In this document: positions 8,832 to 18,673 of the stretch, in pieces
How positions within the stretch are numbered: position 1 is the stretch's first letter
Layout of the letters: the number at the start of each line of letters is the position of its first letter
NCBI RefSeq assembly: GCF_050433565.1
Contig: NZ_JBNPWZ010000004.1
Span: 124,001-188,000 of the forward strand
DNA from: Ornithinibacillus bavariensis
GTDB lineage: Bacteria; Bacillota; Bacilli; Bacillales; Amphibacillaceae
Direction of reading: 5' to 3'
DNA: 64,000 bases
Position numbers and translations under genes: made by a program
The notes under the pieces: generated by a model
The model's database searches: none
The model's input: the letters and a program-made list of their open reading frames with translations, nothing else
What the model was told of the DNA's origin: nothing

Positions 8832-10370
8832 GTGGATATCACGATTTTAATAACCTTTATTGTATATTTAATTGGAATGCTGATTATTGGTATTATCATG
8901 TATTATCGAACCAATAATCTATCAGACTATGTATTAGGTGGGCGCTCCTTAAGTCCAAGCCTAGCGGCGCTTAGTGCAGGGGCCTCAGATATGAGTGGCT
9001 GGCTGCTTTTAGGTCTGCCGGGAGCTATTTATGTTTCTGGCTTTGGTGGTGCCTATGGTGGGTGGATGGCCATTGGTCTTGCTGTTGGTGCTTATTTAAA
9101 CTGGCAATTTGTCGCGAAAAGACTTCGAGTATATACAGAGGTTTCCAATAATTCGATTACAATTCCGGACTTTTTGGAAAATCGTTTTAAAGATAATACA
9201 CATATTCTTCGTGTTAGCTCTGCACTAGTCATCCTTTTGTTTTTTACCTTTTACACATCCTCTGGCATGGTTGCTGGAGCAACATTGTTCGAGGCATCTT
9301 TTGGATTACCCTATCATTTGGCACTATGGATTGGTGCACTTGTTGTGGTCTCATATACTTTCTTAGGGGGCTTTTTGGCTGTTGTTTGGACGGACTTCTT
9401 CCAGGGGCTGTTAATGCTGTTTGCATTAATTGTTGTCCCAATTGTGGCAATTAACCATGTCGGTGGCTGGGATGCGACTATTCAAGCGGTAGGAAAGTTA
9501 AATCCGTCAGCTTTAGATATTATGGCAGGATTTGGCACATTTGCTGGTGGGATAGCTATCATTTCTGGTGCAGCTTGGGGGCTTGGGTATTTCGGCCAGC
9601 CACATATTTTAGTGCGTTTTATGGCATTACGGTCCCATAAAGATGTACCAAAAGCAAAAGTTATTGGTACAACGTGGATGATTCTAGGACTATATGGTGC
9701 AATTTTTACTGGGTTTGCAGGGATTGCATTTATCAGTACACAGGATGTAGGTGTATTAAGTGATATCGGTATTAAGGTTATCGAACAAGGTGGTATTCAA
9801 GTATTGGATAATGAAGAAACAATCTTTATCGCCTTCTCGCAAATTTTATTCCACCCAGTTATAGCAGGAATCCTACTTGCAGCTATTTTGTCTGCTATTA
9901 TGAGCACCATTGATTCTCAATTACTAGTATCTTCATCAGCTGTTGCAGAGGATTTTTATAAAGCTATCTTTAGAAGAAAGGCATCTGATAAAGAACTAGT
10001 TTGGGTAGGTAGAATAGCAACCGTAGTTATCGCACTAATAGCGACTATCATAGCATTGAATCCAGAAAGCTCTGTTCTCGAACTTGTTGGCTATGCGTGG
10101 GCTGGCTTTGGTGCAGCATTTGGGCCGACTATTTTGTTGTCATTGTTTTGGAAAGGCATCACAAGAAATGGTGCATTAGCAGGTATCATTGCAGGTGCGT
10201 TAACCGTAGTAATATGGGGAGGTTTCTTAAAGGGTGGAATATTTGATTTATATGAAATTGTCCCAGGCTTTATCCTAAACCTATTATTTACGGTATTCGT
10301 CAGTTTACTAGGTAGACCAACAATTGAAATGAAGACAGAATTTGATCAGGCAAGAGCACAATCAAAATGA
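8832..10370 (+). CDS. putP: Sodium/proline symporter (OpuE/PutP, SSS family)
   Basis: Integral membrane protein of 512 residues that imports proline with Na+. It starts with GTG directly after the accessory-peptide stop. The sequence is a run of about 13 hydrophobic helices. Family features include DYVLGGRSLSP, SDMSGWLLLGLPGAIY near residue 55 and the helix with SAIMSTIDSQLLVSSSAVAEDFY near 355. In B. subtilis the osmoregulated transporter OpuE occupies this position before gatCAB, so an osmoprotective role is possible. The nearby proline-catabolic dehydrogenase would instead fit PutP. Sequence alone does not separate the two. Confidence 0.93.
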   Translation: MDITILITFIVYLIGMLIIGIIMYYRTNNLSDYVLGGRSLSPSLAALSAGASDMSGWLLLGLPGAIYVSGFGGAYGGWMAIGLAVGAYLNWQFVAKRLRVYTEVSNNSITIPDFLENRFKDNTHILRVSSALVILLFFTFYTSSGMVAGATLFEASFGLPYHLALWIGALVVVSYTFLGGFLAVVWTDFFQGLLMLFALIVVPIVAINHVGGWDATIQAVGKLNPSALDIMAGFGTFAGGIAIISGAAWGLGYFGQPHILVRFMALRSHKDVPKAKVIGTTWMILGLYGAIFTGFAGIAFISTQDVGVLSDIGIKVIEQGGIQVLDNEETIFIAFSQILFHPVIAGILLAAILSAIMSTIDSQLLVSSSAVAEDFYKAIFRRKASDKELVWVGRIATVVIALIATIIALNPESSVLELVGYAWAGFGAAFGPTILLSLFWKGITRNGALAGIIAGALTVVIWGGFLKGGIFDLYEIVPGFILNLLFTVFVSLLGRPTIEMKTEFDQARAQSK

Positions 10371-10389
10371 AATGAGTTACAAACAGGCT

Positions 10390-10420
10390 GGACACTTCGG
10401 TACTAGAAGTGTCCTCTTTT
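10390..10420 (+). terminator. Intrinsic terminator after putP
   Basis: 9-bp stem GGACACTTC / GAAGTGTCC with a 7-nt loop and a short TCTTTT tail. The T-run is weaker than at neighbouring terminators. Confidence 0.7.
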
Positions 10421-10543
10421 CGTATGTACGTATTCCCCTAAAATTTGCCTAAGCCTAGGGAATTCTGCTATTATCAATAGTATTGTAGATGATTTTTTAT
10501 ATCAATTGGATAGTATACAATATATTGGTGGAGGTGCAAAAAA

Positions 10544-10834
10544 ATGGCTAGTATTACAAAGGAACAAGTGAAGCATGTTGCGAATCTTGCTCGCCTTGAA
10601 ATAACAGAAGAAGAAGCTGAAATGTTTACAGACCATCTAAGTGCGATTATTTCGTTTGCAGAGCAATTAAACGAAATCGATACAGATGGGATTGAGCCTA
10701 CAACTCACGTATTAGACCTTAAAAATGTGATGCGTAAGGACGAGCCTAGACATTGGATTACACGAGAAGAGGCATTAAAAAATGCTCCTGATCACAAGGA
10801 TGGACAATTCCGAGTACCATCAATTCTGGAATAA
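10544..10834 (+). CDS. gatC: Aspartyl/glutamyl-tRNA amidotransferase subunit C
   Basis: Small 96-residue subunit that holds GatA and GatB together in the complex converting Glu-tRNA(Gln) (and Asp-tRNA(Asn)) to the amidated form. The family pattern VKHVANLARLEITEEEAE is at residues 9-26, and the conserved tail DEPRHWITREEALKNAPD ... FRVPSIL is intact. GGTGGAGGTG precedes the ATG. It is the first gene of gatCAB; gatA begins 12 nt downstream. Confidence 0.98.
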   Translation: MASITKEQVKHVANLARLEITEEEAEMFTDHLSAIISFAEQLNEIDTDGIEPTTHVLDLKNVMRKDEPRHWITREEALKNAPDHKDGQFRVPSILE

Positions 10835-10846
10835 GGAGGGAACACA

Positions 10847-12313
10847 ATGTCATTGTTTGATCATAGTATAAAAGAATTAGAAGCGAAATTACATAATAAA
10901 GAGATTACCGTTAGTGATCTTGTGGACACTTCTTATAAACGAATCAAAGAAGTAGACGATAAGGTGCATGCATTCTTAACATTAGATGAAGAAAATGCTC
11001 GTTCGAAAGCGAAGGAATTGGATTCACTTGAGGATACTATAGCAAAATTATTCGGTATCCCTGCTGGAATTAAAGATAATATCGTAACGAAGGGATTACG
11101 TACAACATGTGCCAGTCAGTTCTTACGAAACTTTAATGATCCCCTTTATGATGCAACTGTTGTTGAAAAATTGAATGCTGAGAAATCGATAACCATTGGA
11201 AAATTAAATATGGATGAGTTTGCGATGGGTTCTTCTAATGAAAACTCAAGCTTCACACCAACACGTAACCCTTGGAATACGGATTATGTTCCAGGAGGAT
11301 CTAGTGGTGGCTCAGCAGCAGCAGTAGCTGCAGGGGAAGTGTTATTTTCTCTTGGCTCTGATACAGGTGGTTCTATTCGTCAACCAGCTGCATTTTGTGG
11401 AGTGGTTGGATTAAAGCCTACATATGGTCTTGTATCTCGTTTTGGATTAGTTGCATTTGCATCATCACTTGATCAAATTGGTCCGTTAACCCGTACAGTA
11501 GAAGATAATGCAAGAGTATTAGAAGTTATTGCTGGTCATGACAAGATGGATGCCACAAGTGCTAATATTGATATTCCTACGTATACTGAGTCTTTAACTG
11601 GTGATGTAAAAGGATTGAAGATTGCTGTACCGAAAGAATATTTGGCAGAGGGTGTAAATCCTGAGGTGAAAGAGGCAGTATTAGAGGCGCTAAGGGTTTA
11701 TGAATCACTTGGTGCAACATGGGAAGAGGTCTCTCTACCTCATTCTAAATATGCTGTGGCAGCATATTATTTAATTTCTTCATCTGAGGCTTCTGCAAAT
11801 CTTGCACGATTTGATGGTGTTCGGTATGGAGTTCGCTCAGAAAAAGCAGAGAATATGATTGATATGTTTAAAAAGTCTCGTAGTGAAGGCTTTGGTGAAG
11901 AGGTTAAGCGTCGTATTATGCTAGGTACCTTTGCATTAAGCTCAGGTTATTATGATGCTTACTATAAGAAAGCGCAGAAGGTTCGTACCTTAATCAAAAA
12001 TGATTTCGATAAAATTTTTGAAACATATGATGTGGTAATTGGGCCAACTACACCAACTCCTGCTTTTAAGGTAGGAGAAAAAATCGATGATCCATTAACC
12101 ATGTATGCAAATGATATTTTAACGATTCCAGTTAACCTTGCTGGAGTTCCAGGTATTTCCATTCCATGTGGCTTCTCACCAGATGGCCTACCAATTGGAT
12201 TACAGATTATTGGAAAGCATTTTGATGAAGCTACGGTATACCGTGCAGCACATGCATTTGAGCAGGCAACTGATCATCATACAAAACGACCTCAAATCGG
12301 AGGTGCAAACTAA
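10847..12313 (+). CDS. gatA: Aspartyl/glutamyl-tRNA amidotransferase subunit A
   Basis: Amidase subunit of GatCAB that hydrolyses glutamine to supply ammonia. Length 488, normal for the family. The Ser-cisSer-Lys triad is visible: lysine in GIPAGIKDNI (near residue 78), cis-serine in GGSSGGSAAAVAAG (near 153) and nucleophilic serine in GSDTGGSIRQPAAFCG (near 177). AAGGAGGG precedes the ATG. The stop TAA shares one base with the gatB start (TAATG), so translation is coupled. Confidence 0.98.
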   Translation: MSLFDHSIKELEAKLHNKEITVSDLVDTSYKRIKEVDDKVHAFLTLDEENARSKAKELDSLEDTIAKLFGIPAGIKDNIVTKGLRTTCASQFLRNFNDPLYDATVVEKLNAEKSITIGKLNMDEFAMGSSNENSSFTPTRNPWNTDYVPGGSSGGSAAAVAAGEVLFSLGSDTGGSIRQPAAFCGVVGLKPTYGLVSRFGLVAFASSLDQIGPLTRTVEDNARVLEVIAGHDKMDATSANIDIPTYTESLTGDVKGLKIAVPKEYLAEGVNPEVKEAVLEALRVYESLGATWEEVSLPHSKYAVAAYYLISSSEASANLARFDGVRYGVRSEKAENMIDMFKKSRSEGFGEEVKRRIMLGTFALSSGYYDAYYKKAQKVRTLIKNDFDKIFETYDVVIGPTTPTPAFKVGEKIDDPLTMYANDILTIPVNLAGVPGISIPCGFSPDGLPIGLQIIGKHFDEATVYRAAHAFEQATDHHTKRPQIGGAN

Positions 12314-13743
12314 TGAATTTTGAAACGATTATTGGTCTTGAAGTGCACGTGGAATTAAAAACGAAGTCAAAAATATTCAGTCCAAGCCCAAATGCCTTTG
12401 GTGCTGAACCAAATACAAACGTGAACCCAATTGACTTAGGATATCCAGGTGTACTACCAGTTCTAAACGAAGAAGCTTTAAACTTTGCAATGAAGGCGGC
12501 TATGGCATTAAATTGCGAAATCGCAACAGATACGAAATTTGACCGAAAAAACTACTTCTACCCAGACAATCCAAAGGCATATCAAATCTCACAATTTGAT
12601 CAACCAATTGGCGAACATGGCTGGATTGAAATTGAAGTAGGCGGTAAAAAGAAAAAAATCGGTATTACTAGAGTTCACCTAGAAGAGGATGCAGGTAAAT
12701 TAACACATGGTGAAGATGGATATTCTTATGTTGATTTTAACCGTCAAGGAACACCGTTAATTGAAATCGTATCTGAACCAGATATGCGTACACCTGAAGA
12801 GGCATATGCTTATTTAGAGAAGTTAAAAACAATTATTCAATACACTGGTGTTTCCGATGTGAAAATGCAGGAAGGGTCACTTCGCTGTGATGCGAACATT
12901 TCTCTTCGTCCATATGGACAAAAGGAATTTGGAACGAAAACAGAATTAAAGAACTTAAACTCCTTTGCTTTTGTTCAAAAGGGTCTTGAGTTTGAAGAAA
13001 AACGTCAAGAGAAAGTTTTATTATCTGGTGGTGAAATCCTACAGGAAACACGTCGTTTTGATGAGAAAACAAAAGAAACAATTCTGATGCGTGTTAAAGA
13101 AGGATCAGATGATTACCGTTACTTCCCAGAACCAGACTTAGTTCCGCTTTATATCGATGATGCCTGGAAGGAAAGAATTCGTAAGGAAATTCCAGAACTA
13201 CCGGATGCCCGTAAACAGCGCTATATCGAGGAATTGGGATTATCGGAGTATGATGCAACAAACCTAACAAGCTCAAAGGAAATGGCTGATTTCTTTGAAG
13301 AAACCGTCAAAAATGGTGCTGACATTAAGCTTGCATCTAACTGGTTAATGGGTGAAGTATCTGGATACATGAACAAGCATTTAAAAGAACTTCATGACCT
13401 TGCATTAACTCCAGAAGGTTTAGGAAAAATGATTAAACTTATTGAGGAAGGTACTATTTCATCTAAGATAGCGAAGAAAGTCTTTGCTGAATTAGTTGAA
13501 AAGGGTGGCGATCCAGAAGAAATCGTTAAAGCAAAAGGTCTAGTTCAGATTTCAGATGAAGGTCAATTACGTGAAGTGATTACAGGAATTTTAAATGAAA
13601 ATGAACAATCTATTATTGATTATAAAAATGGTAAAGACCGTGCACTTGGTTTCCTTGTAGGACAAGTAATGAAAGCAACCAAAGGACAAGCTAACCCACC
13701 AATGGTTAACAAGATTTTGATAGAGGAAATGGATAAACGATAG
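12313..13743 (+). CDS. gatB: Aspartyl/glutamyl-tRNA amidotransferase subunit B
   Basis: Kinase and tRNA-binding subunit of GatCAB, 476 residues. It activates the misacylated aminoacyl-tRNA with ATP. Visible: the N-terminal signature IIGLEVHVELKT, FDRKNYFYPDNPKAYQISQ in the active-site cradle, and a helical plus YqeY-like C-terminal tail (from about residue 295) that contacts the tRNA elbow. It ends the gatCAB operon before a strong terminator. Confidence 0.98.
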   Translation: MNFETIIGLEVHVELKTKSKIFSPSPNAFGAEPNTNVNPIDLGYPGVLPVLNEEALNFAMKAAMALNCEIATDTKFDRKNYFYPDNPKAYQISQFDQPIGEHGWIEIEVGGKKKKIGITRVHLEEDAGKLTHGEDGYSYVDFNRQGTPLIEIVSEPDMRTPEEAYAYLEKLKTIIQYTGVSDVKMQEGSLRCDANISLRPYGQKEFGTKTELKNLNSFAFVQKGLEFEEKRQEKVLLSGGEILQETRRFDEKTKETILMRVKEGSDDYRYFPEPDLVPLYIDDAWKERIRKEIPELPDARKQRYIEELGLSEYDATNLTSSKEMADFFEETVKNGADIKLASNWLMGEVSGYMNKHLKELHDLALTPEGLGKMIKLIEEGTISSKIAKKVFAELVEKGGDPEEIVKAKGLVQISDEGQLREVITGILNENEQSIIDYKNGKDRALGFLVGQVMKATKGQANPPMVNKILIEEMDKR

Positions 13744-13757
13744 CCATTAAAAATCAA

Positions 13758-13792
13758 AGCCTGCAGAATACACATTCTGCAGGCTTTTTTAT
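13758..13792 (+). terminator. Intrinsic terminator of gatCAB
   Basis: 12-bp perfect stem AGCCTGCAGAAT / ATTCTGCAGGCT with a 4-nt loop, followed by TTTTTATT. Confidence 0.95.
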
Positions 13793-13867
13793 TATACAAC
13801 TTCTCTTTTATAAAAAGTTGATGTAATTATCGAATTTTTCATAGTAGTTTTATTATCTTAAAAAAGA

Positions 13868-13895
13868 TAAACAAATTAGGAGTTTAGTCCGATAT
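13868..13895 (+). promoter_or_regulatory. Sigma-D-like promoter for the chemoreceptor gene
   Basis: TAAA (13868-13871), 16 nt, then TCCGATAT (13888-13895). This is one base from the B. subtilis sigma-D consensus TAAA-N15-GCCGATAT. Motility and chemotaxis genes use this sigma factor, which fits the gene downstream. Confidence 0.65.
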
Positions 13896-13937
13896 AGACT
13901 TTGTGAAAATATTTACATAATGTTAGGAGGAAATGTT

Positions 13938-15950
13938 GTGTTGAAGGGTAAAACAAACAAAGAGAAAAAAAGGACTAAATCAATAAGTTTAAGAAATAGG
14001 CTTGTCGTTTCTTTCTTGATCGTCTTATTAATTCCAACTATCGCAATTGGAGCGATTTCTTATCAGAGCTCCAGTTCAAATATGGAAAAAAGTATGATAG
14101 ATTCTGCACAAAAGAATGTCAGTATCATGAGACAAACGGTAGATCAATTTGTTCTAAATCAGATGGATATTGTTAATTATTTAGCTAACACAATTAATAC
14201 TACCGATATAAAAGATGATCATGATGATAGAACAAGGGACATATTAGACGAAATACAGAAGTCCAAAGATGCTGTATACGAACAAATTTATGTTGGTACA
14301 GAAACAGGGGAATTTATGAATGCTCCTTCATCTTTTGTGAATCCACCAGATTATGATCCAAGAAAACGCCCGTGGTACGAGCAGGCAATTGCCGATAGAG
14401 GAAATGTGGTAGTAACGGATCCATATGTTTCGTCATCCTCTGGTGAGATTGTTGTTACAATTGCTAAGGTGACTGCAGATAATAAGGGTGTAGTTGGGGT
14501 GAATTTAGAATTAGGAAACCTAACTGAAATTATTAACTCTGTAACTATTGGTGAGGGGGGATATATGTTCTTATTAGACGGAACAAAGAAATATATTAGC
14601 CATCCTACTAATGAAGCAGGAACAGAAGCAACAGAATCATTTTTAGAAGAACTATATAAGACAACCGAAGGGGAACTCAGCTATCAAATAGAAGGCGAAC
14701 AAATGCAATCAGCATTTGATACAAGTGAATTAACTGGTTGGAAAATTGTTGGTACGATGTATGATGATGAAATCAAACAAGGAGTAAGACCGATACTGAA
14801 TACTACTTTAATTGTCATTGTGGCATCTTTATTACTTGGTGGGATATTAATCGTGTTCATTACTCGTTCTATTTCAAAGCCAATCAAGGAATTGATGGAT
14901 GCAAGTAATACGATGAGTCAAGGTGATCTAAGTGTTGCTATCGACTTAAAACGAAATGATGAATTAGGAACATTGGCTCAGGCATTTAATACGATGCGTG
15001 AAAACCTAAATCAAGTTATTCTTCAGGTTCGAGATAAATCGATAAGCCTAGCGGGAGCTGCGGAAGAATTAAATGCAAGTACAGATCAAAATACTTCAGC
15101 AACCGAACAAATCTCTACATCGGTTCAAGAAGTTGCAATGAGCATGGATAATCAAAATAGTAGTATTTCACAAAGCTCTAAATTAGCACAAGAAATGGCA
15201 GAGTCGATAAATCAAATTGCATTAAGCTCTGATGAAGTTTCTAGTACAGCTACGAATGCAAAGTCAGCAGTAACTGAAGGAAACAACGCTCTGGGTACAA
15301 CAATTACGCAGATGGAATATATTAAGCAAAATACTCATGAGCTTTCTAGTAATATTGAAGGGCTCGGTAAGCTATCTGAACAAATTAGTAATATTGTTGA
15401 TGTTATTACCGATATCTCTGAACAAACGAATTTACTAGCATTAAATGCAGCGATAGAAGCAGCAAGAGCTGGAGAACACGGCAAAGGCTTTGCTGTCGTA
15501 GCAGATGAGGTTCGTAAGCTCGCTGAACAATCTTCACACTCGGCTGAACAAATAAAAGATGTAATAGGAACAATCCAAACAGAAACAATCAATACAGTTA
15601 AATCAATGGAAACAGCAACTGCAGAAGTAGAAAAAGGAATAGATATTGCCAATAATGCCGGTCTGTCGTTTAAAAATATAACTGGTTATGTAGACACTAT
15701 TAGTAATCAGATTATGCGCATTACTACGGAAATAAAAGAAATTTCCTCGGCTACAGAGCAATTTAACAATACATTCCAAGAGGTAGCGTTAATAGGGAAC
15801 ACAATTTCAGACGAAACACAAAATGTTTCAGCGTCTACACAACAACAGCTTGCATCGATGGAAGAAATTGCAGGTTCTGCTGCTTCATTAACTACGGTTG
15901 CAGAAGAACTGCACCAATTAGTTGAGAACTTTAAGCTTACAAACAAATAA
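13938..15950 (+). CDS. Methyl-accepting chemotaxis protein with extracellular dCache sensor
   Basis: Transmembrane chemoreceptor, 670 residues from the GTG at 13938. TTAGGAGG lies 7 nt upstream of that GTG, while an ATG at 13920 has no ribosome site and would add only six residues. Order of parts: basic N-terminus, first membrane helix (about residues 25-45), dCache-like sensor (about 50-280, with WYEQAIADRG and SGEIVVTIA), second membrane helix (about 290-312), HAMP domain and cytoplasmic signalling coiled coil. The hairpin tip LLALNAAIEAARAGEHGKGF is well conserved. The ligand is unknown. It is monocistronic, with a sigma-D-like promoter and its own terminator. Confidence 0.93.
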   Translation: MLKGKTNKEKKRTKSISLRNRLVVSFLIVLLIPTIAIGAISYQSSSSNMEKSMIDSAQKNVSIMRQTVDQFVLNQMDIVNYLANTINTTDIKDDHDDRTRDILDEIQKSKDAVYEQIYVGTETGEFMNAPSSFVNPPDYDPRKRPWYEQAIADRGNVVVTDPYVSSSSGEIVVTIAKVTADNKGVVGVNLELGNLTEIINSVTIGEGGYMFLLDGTKKYISHPTNEAGTEATESFLEELYKTTEGELSYQIEGEQMQSAFDTSELTGWKIVGTMYDDEIKQGVRPILNTTLIVIVASLLLGGILIVFITRSISKPIKELMDASNTMSQGDLSVAIDLKRNDELGTLAQAFNTMRENLNQVILQVRDKSISLAGAAEELNASTDQNTSATEQISTSVQEVAMSMDNQNSSISQSSKLAQEMAESINQIALSSDEVSSTATNAKSAVTEGNNALGTTITQMEYIKQNTHELSSNIEGLGKLSEQISNIVDVITDISEQTNLLALNAAIEAARAGEHGKGFAVVADEVRKLAEQSSHSAEQIKDVIGTIQTETINTVKSMETATAEVEKGIDIANNAGLSFKNITGYVDTISNQIMRITTEIKEISSATEQFNNTFQEVALIGNTISDETQNVSASTQQQLASMEEIAGSAASLTTVAEELHQLVENFKLTNK

Positions 15951-15985
15951 AATTAAGCACACTGAAAAGTAGTGTACCGTCACTA

Positions 15986-16021
15986 CAGGCTGTCGATTAA
16001 TCTCGACAGCCTGTTTTTTTT
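15986..16021 (+). terminator. Intrinsic terminator after the chemoreceptor gene
   Basis: 11-bp stem CAGGCTGTCGA / TCGACAGCCTG with a 6-nt loop and eight Ts. Confidence 0.93.
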
Positions 16022-16144
16022 CTATTTTCATAGTTTTTCAGAAAGCTGGTAAAAGGATACTGGGGATAAATTTACAGACCTTTTCTAAGAAATACTAGAA
16101 AAAGTGATAGTAAAAGCAATTAAAGTTAATTTTTTTCGTAATGC

Positions 16145-16173
16145 TTTTCAAAACCCAAAAATATGGCTATGAT
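16145..16173 (+). promoter_or_regulatory. Possible sigma-A promoter of dgkB
   Basis: TTTTCA (16145-16150), 17-nt spacer, TATGAT (16168-16173), about 90 nt before the dgkB start. The -10 is one base from consensus and the -35 matches four of six. The rest of the 315-nt gap 15951-16264 shows only the chemoreceptor terminator and AT-rich sequence. Confidence 0.4.
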
Positions 16174-16264
16174 AATAATGCATGAAAAATTATCTACTTA
16201 TTTAAAAGAAAGACTATTATATATGTTTCTAGCATAATGTAGCATTGGAGAGGGGACAAGTAAG

Positions 16265-17176
16265 ATGAAAAGGGCCCGTATAATTTATAATCCTACTTCT
16301 GGCCGAGAGGCATTTAAAAAGGAATTACCAGCAGTACTTGAAAAATTGGAAAAAGCTGGATATGAAACATCGGCACATGCTACTACTGGTGAAGGCGATG
16401 CAACCGAGGCTGCACGAATAGCAGTAGAGCGGAGATATGATGTTGTTATCGCTGCTGGTGGAGATGGAACGATCAATGAGGTAATAAATGGCATAGCTGA
16501 GCAGGATTATCGGCCAAGACTAGGAGTCATTCCAGTAGGAACAACGAATGACTTTGCTAGGGCATTAACGATTCCTCGGGATATTCAGAAGGCAGTAGAT
16601 GTTATTTTAGAAGATCATTCGATGCTTCTAGATATAGGGAAAGTAAATGAACATTATTTTATTAATATTGCTGGCGGTGGGAAGCTTACGGAACTAACCT
16701 ATGATGTTCCAAGTAAGCTAAAAACGATGCTTGGTCAGCTTGCCTATTATGTAAAAGGAATTGAAATGCTACCATCATTAAAGCCAGCTCATGTCAAAAT
16801 AGAGTATGATGGAACCGTTCTAGAAGAAGATATTATGTTATTTTTAATATCCAATACAAATTCTGTTGGTGGATTCGAGAAATTAGCTCCGGATGCTTGT
16901 TTGGATGATGGGTATTTTGATTTATTAATATTACGGAAAACGAATCTAGCAGAGTTTATTCGTATCGTCACCTTAGCCTTAAGAGGAGCTCATTTAGACG
17001 ATAAGCATGTTATCTATACGAAAGCAAAGCATATTATCGTAACCCCAGAGGACAAGATGCAGCTTAATATAGACGGAGAATATGGTGGACTTTTGCCAGG
17101 AGAATTCCGCAATTTACAGCAGCATATTGAGTTTTTTGTGCCTGAGTCCTATTTAAATAGGGAGACTACTAATTAA
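16265..17176 (+). CDS. dgkB: Diacylglycerol kinase DgkB
   Basis: Soluble lipid kinase that returns diacylglycerol released by lipoteichoic acid synthesis to phosphatidic acid. The length of 303 residues equals that of B. subtilis DgkB (YerQ). Visible: N-terminal IIYNPTSGRE, the nucleotide-binding AAGGDGTINEVINGIA near residues 62-77 and VIPVGTTNDFARAL. GAGAGGGG precedes the ATG. It lies directly before rlmCD, as yerQ-yefA do in B. subtilis. Confidence 0.96.
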   Translation: MKRARIIYNPTSGREAFKKELPAVLEKLEKAGYETSAHATTGEGDATEAARIAVERRYDVVIAAGGDGTINEVINGIAEQDYRPRLGVIPVGTTNDFARALTIPRDIQKAVDVILEDHSMLLDIGKVNEHYFINIAGGGKLTELTYDVPSKLKTMLGQLAYYVKGIEMLPSLKPAHVKIEYDGTVLEEDIMLFLISNTNSVGGFEKLAPDACLDDGYFDLLILRKTNLAEFIRIVTLALRGAHLDDKHVIYTKAKHIIVTPEDKMQLNIDGEYGGLLPGEFRNLQQHIEFFVPESYLNRETTN

Positions 17177-17191
17177 TCGGTAGTCTCCTTT
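17161..17191 (+). terminator. Hairpin at the end of dgkB
   Basis: 9-bp stem GGAGACTAC / GTAGTCTCC enclosing the dgkB stop codon, followed by only three Ts. It is probably a weak terminator, and partial read-through into rlmCD is likely. Confidence 0.55.
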
Positions 17192-17266
17192 CATATCATA
17201 TAATTTTTTCCAAAAGGTATGATAAGATAAAGAGCAGTAAATAAGTTCGTGAAGGAAGATACATAA

Positions 17267-18649
17267 ATGGCAAAACAAGCTATACCAGTGAAAAAGAATG
17301 ATACCATCACCCTTCGTTTCGAGGATCTAACCCATGAAGGGAACGGCGTTGGAAAAATAGATGGCTATCCATTATTTGTACCGTATGGACTTCCTGGTGA
17401 GGAAGCAACCGTTAAGGTAGTAAAAGTAAATAAAAACTTCGGCTTTGGGAAGCTTCTTGAGGTGAAAAATCCGAGTCCAGAGAGGGTCGAGCCTCCTTGT
17501 GATGTCTTCTACAAATGTGGAGGCTGCCAAATTCAGCATATGAGCTACAATCTCCAGCTAGCGATGAAACAGCAACAGGTCAAAAATGTGATGCATAAAA
17601 TTGCACATCTGGACCATGTTCCGGTACACCCAACGATTGGGATGGAGGATCCGTGGCGATACCGAAATAAGGTCTCCATTCCAGTTGGAGAGAAGGATGG
17701 AGAGCTTATTACGGGATTCTATCAAATGCGGAGCCATCAAATCATTGATGATATGGACACATGTGTCGTTCAGGAGGACTTGAATGATCGGATGGTAGAA
17801 GCTGTAAGACGAATTGCAAATCGGGTAGGGATTGAAGCCTATGACGAGAAAAGTCATACTGGCGTCCTACGCCATATTATGGTCCGAACTGGGCAAGAAA
17901 CAAAGGAAACGATGATTGTATTAATTACGCGTACTAAGAACCTATCTCATGTTAATGAGTTTATTCGTGAGTTGACCGAGACATATCCGAACGTGAAGTC
18001 CATTATCCACAATATTAACCCTGCCCGTACCAACGTGATATTAGGAAATCAAACAAAGGTACTTTGGGGACAAGAATATATTTATGATTCAATTGGGCAG
18101 GTTCGCTTTGCAATCTCGGCTAAATCCTTCTACCAGGTGAATCCGACACAAACGAAACGGCTTTATGAAAAAGCATTGGAATATGCTGCAATTAATGAGG
18201 ATGATACGGTCATTGATGCATATTGTGGAATTGGAACGATTTCGCTTTTCTTAGCACAAAAAGCTAAAAAGGTTTATGGTGTCGAGGTTGTTCCAGAGGC
18301 GATTGCAGATGCCAAGGTGAATGCGAAGCTAAATGGAATGAATAATGTGGAATTTGCAGTAGGAACTGCCGAGGAAGTTATGCCAAGATGGAAGGAAGAG
18401 GGATTAAGGCCGGACGTCATTGTAGTAGATCCTCCACGAAAGGGCTGTGATGAAGGATTGCTTAATGCCATGATTGAAATGGGGCCGAAGCGGATTGTGT
18501 ATGTATCTTGTAATCCATCAACATTAGCACGTGACTTACGTATTTTAGAAGATGGTGGATATGAAACAAAAGAAGTCCAGCCAGTAGATATGTTCCCACA
18601 GAGCATGCATGTTGAGTGTGTTGTATTGATGTCAAGGGTGGAGAAATAG
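17267..18649 (+). CDS. rlmCD: 23S rRNA (uracil-C5)-methyltransferase RlmCD
   Basis: SAM-dependent enzyme that makes 5-methyluridine at 23S rRNA positions 747 and 1939 in Gram-positive bacteria. 460 residues. An N-terminal TRAM domain occupies about residues 1-65. Four cysteines for a [4Fe-4S] cluster are at about 78, 84, 87 and 166. The SAM site is DAYCGIGTISLFLA near 315-328 and VVDPPRKGC follows. The catalytic cysteine is in YVSCNPSTLARDL near 415. The coding end (QPVDMFPQSMHVECV) looks normal. The accessory region begins right after it; this gene (rum) is a recognised integration target of serine-recombinase phages and conjugative elements. Confidence 0.96.
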   Translation: MAKQAIPVKKNDTITLRFEDLTHEGNGVGKIDGYPLFVPYGLPGEEATVKVVKVNKNFGFGKLLEVKNPSPERVEPPCDVFYKCGGCQIQHMSYNLQLAMKQQQVKNVMHKIAHLDHVPVHPTIGMEDPWRYRNKVSIPVGEKDGELITGFYQMRSHQIIDDMDTCVVQEDLNDRMVEAVRRIANRVGIEAYDEKSHTGVLRHIMVRTGQETKETMIVLITRTKNLSHVNEFIRELTETYPNVKSIIHNINPARTNVILGNQTKVLWGQEYIYDSIGQVRFAISAKSFYQVNPTQTKRLYEKALEYAAINEDDTVIDAYCGIGTISLFLAQKAKKVYGVEVVPEAIADAKVNAKLNGMNNVEFAVGTAEEVMPRWKEEGLRPDVIVVDPPRKGCDEGLLNAMIEMGPKRIVYVSCNPSTLARDLRILEDGGYETKEVQPVDMFPQSMHVECVVLMSRVEK

Positions 18650-18673
18650 GACTATTCAAAACACTGATAAATA

